NCBI RefSeq assembly: GCF_900109145.1
Contig: NZ_FNYY01000019.1
Coordinates: forward strand, 32,419-96,418
Origin: Marinovum algicola
GTDB lineage: Bacteria > Pseudomonadota > Alphaproteobacteria > Rhodobacterales > Rhodobacteraceae
Direction of reading: 5' to 3'
DNA: 64,000 nucleotides
A model generated the notes under the pieces. It searched no databases and was not told the origin of the DNA. It was given only the letters and a program-made list of their open reading frames with translations. Shown piece after piece: positions 52,854 to 60,406 of this stretch (its first letter is position 1; each line of letters opens with the position of its first letter). The translations under genes and the position numbers were made by a program.

Positions 52854-53506
52854 TCCGGCTTTGCCTCGAAATGTTTGAAGGTGCCGTAGGGCCCCGCGCC
52901 CTGATGAAAATAGGCGCGGATGGCGGCGCCGGGGATCATCGCCTGCACACGGGTCGGCGGCTCGAAGACATGGTTGCCGTGGAAATCGTGACAGCCCAGG
53001 CAGCTTTCCCATTTCTCCTCCGCGATCAGCCGGTCATGCGGGATGTTCACCGGATCCCGGGCCAGCGTCAGATCGCCATGACAGGCGCTGCAAATATCGG
53101 GCGTGGCAGACACCCGCGCCGCGTCATGCTCGGAATGGCAGCCAAGGCAGCTGTCGGCGCGGACCGCGCGCAACGCCGGTTCAAACCGCGGCTCGCGGAA
53201 ACGATAGATCGGATGTCGCTCGTTCGGCCGCGCGTGGCAGGCCAGACAGTGATCGCTGGTCACCGGGCCATTGCCGAAATCGACATCGCTGTCGCGCCGC
53301 CCGATGGCAAAGGCGAAACGGGCCTGCACCTGCTGCCGCGTCGTGCCGGGGCTGGGCGTGTGACAACCCTGACAGGAGACCTCGGCATGGCCCTGCTGAA
53401 TCGGCCCCTGCGCCAGCCAATGCGCCGCCGGCCCGGTCCAGAGGCCCATCGCCCCCAGAAAGGCCACCGGAATGGCCATGGTCACTGCCGACCGGCGCAA
53501 CGTCAT
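52850..53506 (-). CDS. Pentaheme cytochrome c (cytochrome c3/NapC-type fold)
   Basis: 218 aa with an N-terminal signal anchor (TMAIPVAFLGAMGLWTG) and five CxxCH heme motifs: CQGCH, CLACH, CLGCH, CSACH and CLGCH. Additional histidines (SEHD, DFHGNH, HPIYRF) could be distal ligands. It is a probable periplasmic electron carrier or terminal reductase subunit, but no reductase catalytic gene is adjacent. First gene of the operon, preceded by an AT-rich promoter region with a TGATTAATCA palindrome. Confidence 0.85.
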   Translation of the reverse strand: MTLRRSAVTMAIPVAFLGAMGLWTGPAAHWLAQGPIQQGHAEVSCQGCHTPSPGTTRQQVQARFAFAIGRRDSDVDFGNGPVTSDHCLACHARPNERHPIYRFREPRFEPALRAVRADSCLGCHSEHDAARVSATPDICSACHGDLTLARDPVNIPHDRLIAEEKWESCLGCHDFHGNHVFEPPTRVQAMIPGAAIRAYFHQGAGPYGTFKHFEAKPE

Positions 53507-53691
53507 CGCGATCTCTCCAGAATGCCTTGGACCCGAAATCGCTTTTAAGTTGATTAATCACCCTTAATAATTGGTTAAGGCGGCAAAAATTTGCTCTCTT
53601 TTCGCGCCTCGCCGCTCCGCCAACCCGACGCCAGCGGCGGAGTTGGACACCTGCGCCATGCGGGGCGTCGTAACATTTGTCAGGTTGGAAA

Positions 53692-53768
53692 TGGTACCGC
53701 CTGCCCGGTTCGAACGGGCGACCTCTTGATCCACAATCAAGCGCTCTAACCTACTGAGCTAAGGCGGC
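53692..53768 (-). tRNA. tRNA-His (GTG)
   Basis: Cloverleaf complete on the minus strand: acceptor GCCGCCT / AGGCGGT, anticodon loop TTGTGGA (anticodon GTG), T-arm GCCCG-TTCGAAC-CGGGC, encoded CCA at 53692-53694. The discriminator is A73 and no G-1 is encoded (the base before G1 is T), the reduced identity set described for several alphaproteobacteria. It lies between the cytochrome operon and the GNAT gene. Confidence 0.95.
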
Positions 53769-53839
53769 ACTGGCAGGCGGAATAGCTCTGACGCGCGTCG
53801 ATTGCAAGCCGTTTGCGGCGAAAAATCTGCCGAAACAGC

Positions 53840-54325
53840 TCACAAATCCACCTCCCAGCGCATCTCTTCCAGCTCGACGCCAAAGCTGGTGACCGGCCGG
53901 CTGTCCAGCAGGCGCCAGCCGGTGCTGGCATAAAGCGCGCAGGCCGCGGCATGGCTGCGATGGGTGGCCAGCACCATGCGGCTGTATCCCGCCTCTCGCG
54001 CGAACCCCATGCAGCGCCCTAACATCCAGCGGCCCAGGCCCCGCCCCCGCGCCTCGGGCAGCAGCAGGAACAGCCGCAGCCGCGCGGTCGTGGCATCCTC
54101 GCGGGCGCAGAGGATGCTGCCCAGCCGCGCCCCGCCCCGTTGGGCCACGAAGCCGGCTTCGCAGGCCGGCTCCATGTCGCGCAGGAAATCCGCCAGCACC
54201 TGGCCCACCAATGTCTCGAAACTGGCGTCGAATCCCTCGTCGCGGGCATAAAGCCGGCCATGCGCCCGGGTCAGCCAGTCCACATCGCCCTGCCGCAGCG
54301 CGCGCAATGTCACCTCCTGTTGCAT
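53840..54325 (-). CDS. GNAT-family acetyltransferase
   Basis: 161 aa. Acetyl-CoA motif LLPEARGRGLGRWMLGRC (about 95-112) and the conserved ending ALYASTGWRLLDSRPVTSFG. The sequence resembles the second half of MarR-GNAT fusion proteins, but no MarR domain is present here. Start ATG 54325 gives MQQEVTLRALRQGDVDWL; the 35 upstream codons overlap the divergent DUF6324 gene region. The substrate is unknown. Confidence 0.83.
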   Translation of the reverse strand: MQQEVTLRALRQGDVDWLTRAHGRLYARDEGFDASFETLVGQVLADFLRDMEPACEAGFVAQRGGARLGSILCAREDATTARLRLFLLLPEARGRGLGRWMLGRCMGFAREAGYSRMVLATHRSHAAACALYASTGWRLLDSRPVTSFGVELEEMRWEVDL

Positions 54326-54395
54326 CTCTTGCCTTTCCGCCCCGCCTCCTGTAGCCCGATCCGGCCTTGTCAGAGGCGGCCAGAAGGAGGCTATC

Positions 54396-54590
54396 ATGGG
54401 TATCAATTCCGAACGTGACATCGAGGCCAATCTTCAGATCGGCCCAACCGACGCCGGCATGGTGCGCCTCTTCGTGAGCGCCGATGGTATCGAGATTCCG
54501 ATGGATTTCGACCCCGACGAGGCACGCGAGATCGCCGAAGAGCTGACCGCCGCGGCCGCCGCCGCCGAAAAGGCCGGCAAGCGCCGCTGA
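54396..54590 (+). CDS. DUF6324-type small protein
   Basis: 64 aa acidic protein with a compact conserved core (MGINSERDIEANLQIGPTD, then MVRLFVSADGIEIPMDFDPDEAREIAEEL) and an Ala-rich basic tail. No signal peptide or membrane helix. I recall it as DUF6324, common in Rhodobacteraceae and of unknown function. AGAAGGAGG lies before ATG 54396. Confidence 0.82.
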   Translation: MGINSERDIEANLQIGPTDAGMVRLFVSADGIEIPMDFDPDEAREIAEELTAAAAAAEKAGKRR

Positions 54591-54599
54591 GGCCCACCC

Positions 54600-55079
54600 T
54601 CACATCTCGATCCGCGCACCGGGATCGCGCAACGCCTGAAGCCGGCGGGCGGCATGGGTGGCAAAACACTGGATCATCTTCTTGCGCCGCGCCGGCGCAA
54701 GCCTGCTCTCTTCGCCCATGCGCAGCACCTCGGCATCATAGGCATCGGCCATGATAAGCCCGGTGCCCTCGGGCAGAAGATCGGTTGGAAAGGCCGCGTC
54801 CACCGCCCAGAAATATCGGTCGCACCATTCCAGATATCCCTGCCACTTGCGATCGGTGATGAAATCGCTGCGCGAGGATTTGCATTCGATCACCCAGAGC
54901 GCGCCCTTGGGCCCAAGCGCCATCACGTCGACCCGCAAGCCCCGGGTCACCACCAGTTCCTCGACGGTGACAAACCCCAGGCTCGCCATGTGCCGGCATA
55001 CCCCGCGCGCCAGAAGCTGGCCGGGCATGAGATCTGTGGCAAGATCGGCGGTCGGGTCGGGTCTGGACGCGGTGCTCAT
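54600..55079 (-). CDS. mmcB: MmcB-family DNA repair endonuclease-like protein
   Basis: 159 aa. Restriction-endonuclease-like core with TRGLRVDVMALGPKGALWVIECKSSRSDF (PD-(D/E)xK-type Asp and ECK) and WQGYLEWCDRYFWAVD. MmcB in Caulobacter is SOS-induced and helps repair mitomycin lesions. A LexA box sits directly upstream, supporting the assignment. Start ATG 55079 gives MSTASRPDPTADLA; a longer ORF crosses the operator. Confidence 0.9.
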   Translation of the reverse strand: MSTASRPDPTADLATDLMPGQLLARGVCRHMASLGFVTVEELVVTRGLRVDVMALGPKGALWVIECKSSRSDFITDRKWQGYLEWCDRYFWAVDAAFPTDLLPEGTGLIMADAYDAEVLRMGEESRLAPARRKKMIQCFATHAARRLQALRDPGARIEM

Positions 55080-55092
55080 GCGGTAAATACTG

Positions 55093-55107
55093 GAACATAA
55101 GGCGAAC
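55093..55107 (-). promoter_or_regulatory. LexA (SOS) box of mmcB
   Basis: GAAC-ATAAGGC-GAAC on plus, i.e. GTTC-N7-GTTC towards mmcB, 14 bp from the start codon. Second perfect LexA box in the window after 9458-9472. Confidence 0.85.
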
Positions 55108-55186
55108 GTTGACAATCCCCTGCCGCCCCGCCGTTGCCAAATCCACCGGCCCTCATATTTTCAATCCTGCAACCGTCGAGGACAGA

Positions 55187-56518
55187 ATGGCCAAAGAGAC
55201 CGAATTGACCGAAGCGCAGGCGCGCGGCGTGCGCCATGCGCGCGAATTGCAGGGCCATCTCGGCTGGCTCGACACCTTTTCCGGCACCGCGCTCGGCGTG
55301 CTGGCGGTGGCCTCGGGGATCTACACCTATCTCGGGGTCTCCTCGCTGCTGGATGAGAACGGCGCCATGTCGGTCTTTGCCGCCATTGCCTATTCGGTCG
55401 CGGTCTCGGTCGGCATCTTTGTCTTCTGGTCCTACATGATGCGGCTGTTTCCTGCGGTGCGCACCGCCCAGGCCCGCGTCGGCCTGCTGGCCGCCATGGG
55501 GTTGGGCTCGCTGGCCATCGTCGCCATGTCATCCTGGCTCAATGCCGCCGCGCTGGCCGGCTCTGCGGCCGTCGAACAGCACCTGGCCGAAACCGTGCAA
55601 CGCTATCAGACTTCGCTCGAACGGGCGCATGAGGTGGCGCTCACCGGCCAGGCGCTGGAGCGCGATGTCTCCCGGGTGCGCCAGGGCTTCGAGGATCTCT
55701 CGGAACAGGAGGCGACCGGCAATCTCTCGGGGCTGGCGGGGCGCGGGGCGGTGTTCCGCGTGCTGCGGCAGAAATCCGAAGAGCTGGCCGCGCTCGAGGC
55801 GCAGATCGCCGCCCAGACCCCGCGGGTCGAGACCGCCTTCACCCAGGGCAACGCCCTGCTCAGCCGGATGCGCGCCCTGACGGTCGAGCCGGGCGCGGTC
55901 GAACCCCGGTCGGTGGAATTCTCCGAACTGGCGGTCGAACTGCAAGGGCTGATCACCCAGCTGCGCCAGCTCTCGGTGGCACCGCTGGTGGAACGCGCGG
56001 CGCAGGATCTCGCGGCCTCTGTCGTGCTGCCCGAGCTGGATGGCGCCACCGAGCAGAACCGCGGCGATCAGGCCGCCACCATCACCTCGGTGCTCGACGT
56101 GCTGGTCCGCCGCGCCGCCACACTGGAAAACGCCGCCCGCGATGTCCGCACCCTCGCGCCGCCGCCCGAGGTCTCTTATGCGCCGATCTCCTCGGCCGAC
56201 GCAGTGATCCTCTATGCCGGCAATTTCGTGCCCTCCTGGGCGGGGGCGATTGCCATCGACCTGCTGCCGGCGGTGCTGGTCTTCATCCTCGCCATCACCC
56301 AGGCGGCGATTCGCGCCGGCCGCGACGGTGCCGGGGTCGAGGACACGATGACCCTGGCCGAGCTGCGCGCCGCCCTGGCCGCCCTGCGCGATGTCGAAAC
56401 CGCCATGCGCCAAGTGCCCGAGACCCCGGCAGAGCCCCCCGCAGCCGACAGCGAGCCCCAGCCCGAGACCGGCAAGGACGGCGGCAAGGTCCACCCGCTG
56501 ACCGGCAAATCCACATGA
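55187..56518 (+). CDS. Multi-pass membrane protein with a long extracytoplasmic coiled coil
   Basis: 443 aa, no recognised family. Three or four N-terminal membrane helices (about 25-135, e.g. GVLAVASGIYTYLGVSSLL and FAAIAYSVAVSVGIFVFWSY) are followed by a long helical, coiled-coil-prone region (about 140-345, rich in Ala, Glu, Gln and Arg). One C-terminal helix (AGAIAIDLLPAVLVFILAITQ, about 372-392) leads to a Pro/Glu-rich tail. It is translationally coupled (ATGA) to the ClpP-fold gene, implying a joint role in envelope processing. Start ATG 55187 gives MAKETELTEAQARG. Confidence 0.7.
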   Translation: MAKETELTEAQARGVRHARELQGHLGWLDTFSGTALGVLAVASGIYTYLGVSSLLDENGAMSVFAAIAYSVAVSVGIFVFWSYMMRLFPAVRTAQARVGLLAAMGLGSLAIVAMSSWLNAAALAGSAAVEQHLAETVQRYQTSLERAHEVALTGQALERDVSRVRQGFEDLSEQEATGNLSGLAGRGAVFRVLRQKSEELAALEAQIAAQTPRVETAFTQGNALLSRMRALTVEPGAVEPRSVEFSELAVELQGLITQLRQLSVAPLVERAAQDLAASVVLPELDGATEQNRGDQAATITSVLDVLVRRAATLENAARDVRTLAPPPEVSYAPISSADAVILYAGNFVPSWAGAIAIDLLPAVLVFILAITQAAIRAGRDGAGVEDTMTLAELRAALAALRDVETAMRQVPETPAEPPAADSEPQPETGKDGGKVHPLTGKST

Positions 56519-57264
56519 GCGCCGGCAGCGCCATTGCCCGCATCCTCACCGGCGTGCTGGTGTTTCAGGTCGGCATCGGCGTGCTGCTGGTGGTGGGCGA
56601 TGTGCAGCGCGGCGGGCTGCGGCTGCCGAAACTCTGGACCGACACGCCGCGGCTGTCCGAACCGGTGCGACCGGGCGACCAGCGCCGGGTCTTCGATCCG
56701 GGCCGCGACCGCCCGGCGACACAGCCCCTGCGGGATCCCGGCACCCTTCCGGACCGCCTTGTTCTCACCCCCGCCGAAGGCGGCACCTGGCGGCTCGAAG
56801 GCACCATTGCCGAGGGCGACGCCAGCCGCATCATCGACCAGCTCGAGAGCGCCGAGCCGGCGCCGGAGCGGCTGATCCTGCAATCCCCCGGCGGCGCCGT
56901 GGCCGAGGCGCTGACTCTCGGCCGCCACCTGCGCGCCAGGGGGATCGAGACGCAGATGCTGGCAGGCGAATTCTGTTACTCTGCCTGCCCCTATCTGTTG
57001 GCCGGCGGCAGCAGCCGCGTGATCGACGCCACGGCCTCGGTCGGGGTCCATCAGCACTACTTCGGCGAAAGCTCCCTGCTGCCCGCCTTTGTCGCGGTGG
57101 AAGACATCCAGCGCGGTCAGGGCGAGGTCATGGGCTATCTGGCAGAGATGGGCATCGACCCGCTGGTGATGCGCCATGCGCTGGCCACACCGCCGGATGA
57201 AATCTACCTGCTCCTGCCCGAAGAGCTTGACCGCTACAAGTTCCGCAGCGCCTCCGACGGCTAG
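56515..57264 (+). CDS. ClpP/crotonase-fold periplasmic protein (COG3904-like)
   Basis: 249 aa. N-terminal signal anchor (ILTGVLVFQVGIGVLLVVGD), then a ClpP-class fold. The oxyanion glycine loop is LILQSPGGAVAEALTLGRHL, the candidate nucleophile is Ser156 in GEFCYSACPYLLAGG, and a candidate His lies in SVGVHQHYF (His179/His181). Related stand-alone serine-protease-like proteins act in membrane-protein or signal-peptide turnover. Coupled to the coiled-coil membrane protein by a 4-bp overlap; the two probably form one envelope system. Proteolytic activity is inferred, not shown. Confidence 0.78.
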   Translation: MSAGSAIARILTGVLVFQVGIGVLLVVGDVQRGGLRLPKLWTDTPRLSEPVRPGDQRRVFDPGRDRPATQPLRDPGTLPDRLVLTPAEGGTWRLEGTIAEGDASRIIDQLESAEPAPERLILQSPGGAVAEALTLGRHLRARGIETQMLAGEFCYSACPYLLAGGSSRVIDATASVGVHQHYFGESSLLPAFVAVEDIQRGQGEVMGYLAEMGIDPLVMRHALATPPDEIYLLLPEELDRYKFRSASDG

Positions 57265-57416
57265 GACAGCGCCTGATCTTCTTCTGTTTTCAAGCCCCCT
57301 CGGGGATTTCGCCACAGGCGGCAGGGGCCGCGCCTCCGCCCGTTCGCCGCAGCCGGGCCGGGATTTCTTTCCCGCCCCCCTTGCCGCCGCGCCACGGAGC
57401 CCCTATCTGGCGTGAA
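57265..57416. other. Intergenic region after the ClpP-fold gene
   Basis: No gene supported. Contains a CCCCTCGGGG-like inverted sequence (57296-57306) and GC-rich DNA leading into the 6S-like RNA candidate. Confidence 0.55.
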
Positions 57417-57577
57417 GGCGGGTGCTGCCCTTCTCGTGTACGGTTGCATTCCGGTGGCCTTAAGCAATTCCGAGGGAGCTGGCTCTGTCCTGGTCCTGGC
57501 CTGGTTACCTGGCGCCCACCTGTATATACAGGTCCTCGGGAATGAGATAACCCCACGGTCGCGTTTGCGGGCCCGCC
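57417..57577 (+). ncRNA. 6S-like RNA candidate
   Basis: 161 nt with no coding potential. A closing stem GGCGGG / CCCGCC (57417-57422 with 57572-57577) is followed by inner pairing CCG-GTGG / CCACGG. An asymmetric bubble (about TTAAGCA opposite GAGATAA) comes next, then ATTCCGAGG / CCTCGGGAAT, and a terminal arm with the perfect palindrome ACCTGTATATACAGGT. This rod-with-central-bubble outline and the length fit alphaproteobacterial 6S RNA, which inhibits sigma-70 RNA polymerase. TTTT follows the closing stem. No SRP, tmRNA or RNase P consensus is present. The assignment rests on shape. Confidence 0.5.
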
Positions 57578-57719
57578 GTTTTCCACCAGATCGCCGCCCC
57601 TGGCGGCTTCCCTGCCGTCACGGCACGAAAACAATCACGGCAAAAACGTCATGGCATGAAAAAAGGCGCGCAACGCCTGCGCACCTTCACGAAAAGCCGG
57701 GCACCACGCGGCCCCGACG

Positions 57720-58043
57720 TCAGATCCTGCGGCGCGGCTTCGCGACCGGCACCCGCACCGGGGCATATTCGCGTACCGGCGCGCGCAGGCCCCCGCCGGG
57801 GGTGTCGTCATCGTCATCGCCCATTGTGGAAATGCCGAATTGCACCCCGGCGAAAACGATGCCGTTAACCACCCAGAGCAGGAACACGGCAAGGATACCC
57901 AGCGGCGACGTGGCAACCAGATGCGCGAGATTGGCGATGTTGAAACCCAGCAGCATGATCACGAAGACCGCCGAGGCCAGGAACCCGATCAAGACGTGCT
58001 TGAAGTACTGACGGACAAGTTTCGGCAATTGCGGCTCTCGCAT
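57720..58043 (-). CDS. Small two-helix membrane protein, unknown
   Basis: 107 aa. Two membrane helices (VLIGFLASAVFVIMLLGFNIA and LGILAVFLLWVVNGIVFAGV) with a basic start (MREPQLPKLVRQYFKHV) and a long acidic-then-basic cytoplasmic tail (STMGDDDDDTPGG, VRVPVAKPRRRI). Start ATG 58043 has GGGAGAGGG upstream. No family recognised with certainty. It lies between the RNA candidate and nusB. Confidence 0.75.
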   Translation of the reverse strand: MREPQLPKLVRQYFKHVLIGFLASAVFVIMLLGFNIANLAHLVATSPLGILAVFLLWVVNGIVFAGVQFGISTMGDDDDDTPGGGLRAPVREYAPVRVPVAKPRRRI

Positions 58044-58160
58044 CGTAATCCCTCTCCCGGCGCCCCAAGGAATGTGGCGCTTGCCGTTCAGCATACAGGA
58101 TATCACGCCAAAGCGATATGAAAAGCCGCTGCGACATCACGTCATCCGGCGTTTTTTCGC

Positions 58161-58658
58161 TCAGAATGCCTCGGGGCGGGCCTCGCGCGCCATGTGATCG
58201 AGCACCGCGTTGACGAACTGCGGCTCGCGGCCCTCGGGAAAGAAGGCGCCGGACACGTCGACGAACTCCTTGATCACCACCCGCGGCGGCGCCTCGCCCT
58301 CGACAAGCTCGGCGCCGGCGGCGCGGAACAACGCCCGCAGCACCGGGTCGATTCGCGCGATCGGCCATTTCGCCACCAGCGCCCGGTCGGTCATCTGGTC
58401 GATCCTGGCCTGATGGTTGACCGCCTCCGCCACCAGCTGGCCGAACAGGCTGACATCGCCCTCGACCATCTCGTCGCCCTCGTAGACCGCGCCAAAGCGG
58501 TGTTCGACAAACTCATGCGTCACCGAAGGCACGGATTGGCCGCGCGCCTCCATCTGAAACAGCGCCTGCACGGCATAAAGCCGGGCGGCGGATTTCATCT
58601 TGCGCTTCTGATTGCCTGACAGCGCCTTGGGGGCGGAGGCTTCGGTCTCGTCACTCAT
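58161..58658 (-). CDS. nusB: Transcription antitermination factor NusB
   Basis: 165 aa, slightly longer than E. coli NusB. Core KRKMKSAARLYAVQALFQMEARG, and RIDPVLRALFRAAGAELVEGE followed by VVIKEFVDVSGAFF, the family pattern. It binds boxA with NusE in rRNA antitermination. It overlaps the ribH stop by 4 bp (ATGA), an arrangement common in alphaproteobacteria. Confidence 0.95.
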   Translation of the reverse strand: MSDETEASAPKALSGNQKRKMKSAARLYAVQALFQMEARGQSVPSVTHEFVEHRFGAVYEGDEMVEGDVSLFGQLVAEAVNHQARIDQMTDRALVAKWPIARIDPVLRALFRAAGAELVEGEAPPRVVIKEFVDVSGAFFPEGREPQFVNAVLDHMAREARPEAF

Positions 58659-59206
58659 GCGGTCGGGGTGCTCTTCATGTCGGCGGCTATCTGGTATTCG
58701 TCTCGCGCCGGGCGGAATCCCACACCGTCACGCGAAGCGCCCCATTTACGGCTGAGTGCCACCAGATGCAAGGCCGCCGCGGCCGCCCCGCCGCCTTTGT
58801 TGCCGCGGTCCGGATCGGCCCGAACCTCGGCCTGGGTCATGTTTTCCACCGTGAGGATGGCATTGCCGATGCAAAGCCCCTGAAGCCCCAGCAGGGTGAT
58901 CCCGCGCGAGCTGTCGTTGCACACCGTTTCGTAATGAGTGGTCTCGCCGCGGATCACGCAGCCCAGCGCCACATAGCCGTCGAAGTTGCTCATCCGCTCG
59001 GCGATGCCGATCGCCGAAGGCACCTCGAGCGCGCCGGGCACCTCGATCAGCTCCCAGGTGCCGCCCGAGGCTTCGATCTCGGCCTTGGCGCCGGCCACCA
59101 GATTGTCGGCGATGGCCTTGTAATAGGGCGCCACCACGATGAGGATCTTCACCGGCTTGTCGAATTCGGCGCGCGGCAGGATGTAGTGGGTCTCGGCTTC
59201 GGCCAT
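58655..59206 (-). CDS. ribH: 6,7-dimethyl-8-ribityllumazine synthase
   Basis: 183 aa. Penultimate step of riboflavin synthesis. Core motifs are VPGALEVPSAIGIAERM, ALGCVIRGETTHYE (with the catalytic His segment) and GNKGGGAAAAALHLVAL. Ribosome site and coupling to nusB are clear. Lies 6 bp after ribBX. Confidence 0.95.
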   Translation of the reverse strand: MAEAETHYILPRAEFDKPVKILIVVAPYYKAIADNLVAGAKAEIEASGGTWELIEVPGALEVPSAIGIAERMSNFDGYVALGCVIRGETTHYETVCNDSSRGITLLGLQGLCIGNAILTVENMTQAEVRADPDRGNKGGGAAAAALHLVALSRKWGASRDGVGFRPARDEYQIAADMKSTPTA

Positions 59207-59212
59207 CTCTTG

Positions 59213-60325
59213 TTACTCCGTGATCGGGCGGGTGCCCACGATTTCAAGCCCATAGGCGTCGAGGCCGACATAACGCGTCGCCTCGTGGTCGCTCAGCAGG
59301 ATCAGCTTCGACAGACCCATGGTCGAGAGGATCTGGCTGCCCAGACCGATCTCGCGCACTGTCTTGGGCCCCTCCTCGGCCTCTTCGCGAATGACCCGCG
59401 CCTGCGGATTGCGGAACAGGCATACAACGCCCCTGCCCTCGCGCGCGATGATCTCCATCGCCTTGCGCAGCTCGCCGGAATTGCCGATCCCCAGCACGTC
59501 CTGCAAGGCCGAAAGCGCATGGGTCCGCACCAGCACCGGCTCGGGCGAGGTCACGTCGCCCTTGGTCAGCACCACATGCTCGACACCTTCGGTGACGTCG
59601 GTAAAGACCCGCAGCACCCAGTCGCCGCCGAAGGCCGAGACCACTTCCTGTGTCGCGGTTTCCTTGACAAGATTGTCATGCCGCCGCCGATAGGCGATCA
59701 GATCGGAAATCGTGCCGATCTTCAGCCCGTGTTTCTGGGCAAAGGACACCAGTTCCGGCAGCCGCGCCATGGTGCCGTCCTCGTTCATGATCTCGCAGAT
59801 CACCGCCGAGGGGTTGAGCCCGGCCAGCCGGCTGACATCGACCGAGGCCTCGGTATGGCCGGCCCGCACCAGCACGCCGCCATCACGCGCGCGCAACGGA
59901 AAGACATGGCCCGGCGACGAGATATCCGAGGCGGTGGAGCTGCCATCGATGGCCACCGCCACCGTGAGCGCCCGGTCATGCGCCGAAATCCCGGTGCTGA
60001 CGCCTTCGCGCGCCTCGATCGACACCGTAAAGGGCGTCTCGGTGCGCGAGGAATTGTTGGTCACCATCGGCGGCAGGCCCAGCGCATCGACCCGCTCGCC
60101 CGGCAGGGTCAGGCAGATCAGCCCGCGGCCATTGGTGGCCATGAAATTGATCGCATCCGGCGTCGCCATCTGCGCGGGGATCACCAGATCGCCCTCGTTC
60201 TCGCGGTCTTCGTGATCGACAAGGATGAACATCCGGCCGTTGCGGGCCTCGTTGATGATCTCCTCGACCGGAGAGATCGCCTCGCTCCAGTTCTCTTCGA
60301 CCGGCCCCGGGGTCACATATTCCAT
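59213..60325 (-). CDS. ribB: RibBX: DHBP synthase fused to a degenerate GTP-cyclohydrolase-II-like domain
   Basis: 370 aa. The N-terminal 3,4-dihydroxy-2-butanone-4-phosphate synthase domain is complete (FILVDHEDRENEGDL, ISAHDRALT, FPLRARDGGVLVRAGHTEAS). The C-terminal domain keeps the GTP-cyclohydrolase-II outline but lacks the zinc cysteines: where active enzymes read GDVFGSLRCDC, this one reads DVLGIGNSGELRKAME. It is therefore probably the RibBX hybrid known from proteobacteria, with only DHBP synthase activity; GTP cyclohydrolase must come from another locus. No FMN riboswitch is visible upstream. Confidence 0.92.
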   Translation of the reverse strand: MEYVTPGPVEENWSEAISPVEEIINEARNGRMFILVDHEDRENEGDLVIPAQMATPDAINFMATNGRGLICLTLPGERVDALGLPPMVTNNSSRTETPFTVSIEAREGVSTGISAHDRALTVAVAIDGSSTASDISSPGHVFPLRARDGGVLVRAGHTEASVDVSRLAGLNPSAVICEIMNEDGTMARLPELVSFAQKHGLKIGTISDLIAYRRRHDNLVKETATQEVVSAFGGDWVLRVFTDVTEGVEHVVLTKGDVTSPEPVLVRTHALSALQDVLGIGNSGELRKAMEIIAREGRGVVCLFRNPQARVIREEAEEGPKTVREIGLGSQILSTMGLSKLILLSDHEATRYVGLDAYGLEIVGTRPITE

Positions 60326-60406
60326 GGCACGCCTCCTGAATTCTGCCGCTCGGGATAAAGGAGGCCGCGCGAATTGGAAAGACCATCCCGCCGCCGTCCC
60401 ATCGCG

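Noticed and set aside
53545..53565. FNR-type site upstream of the cytochrome operon
   Set aside because: TTGATTAATCA is a 10-bp palindrome core but lacks the TTGAT-N4-ATCAA spacing; kept only as an AT-rich palindrome.
57417..57577. Signal recognition particle RNA or tmRNA
   Set aside because: The SRP tetraloop/asymmetric-loop consensus and the tRNA-like domain of tmRNA are absent.
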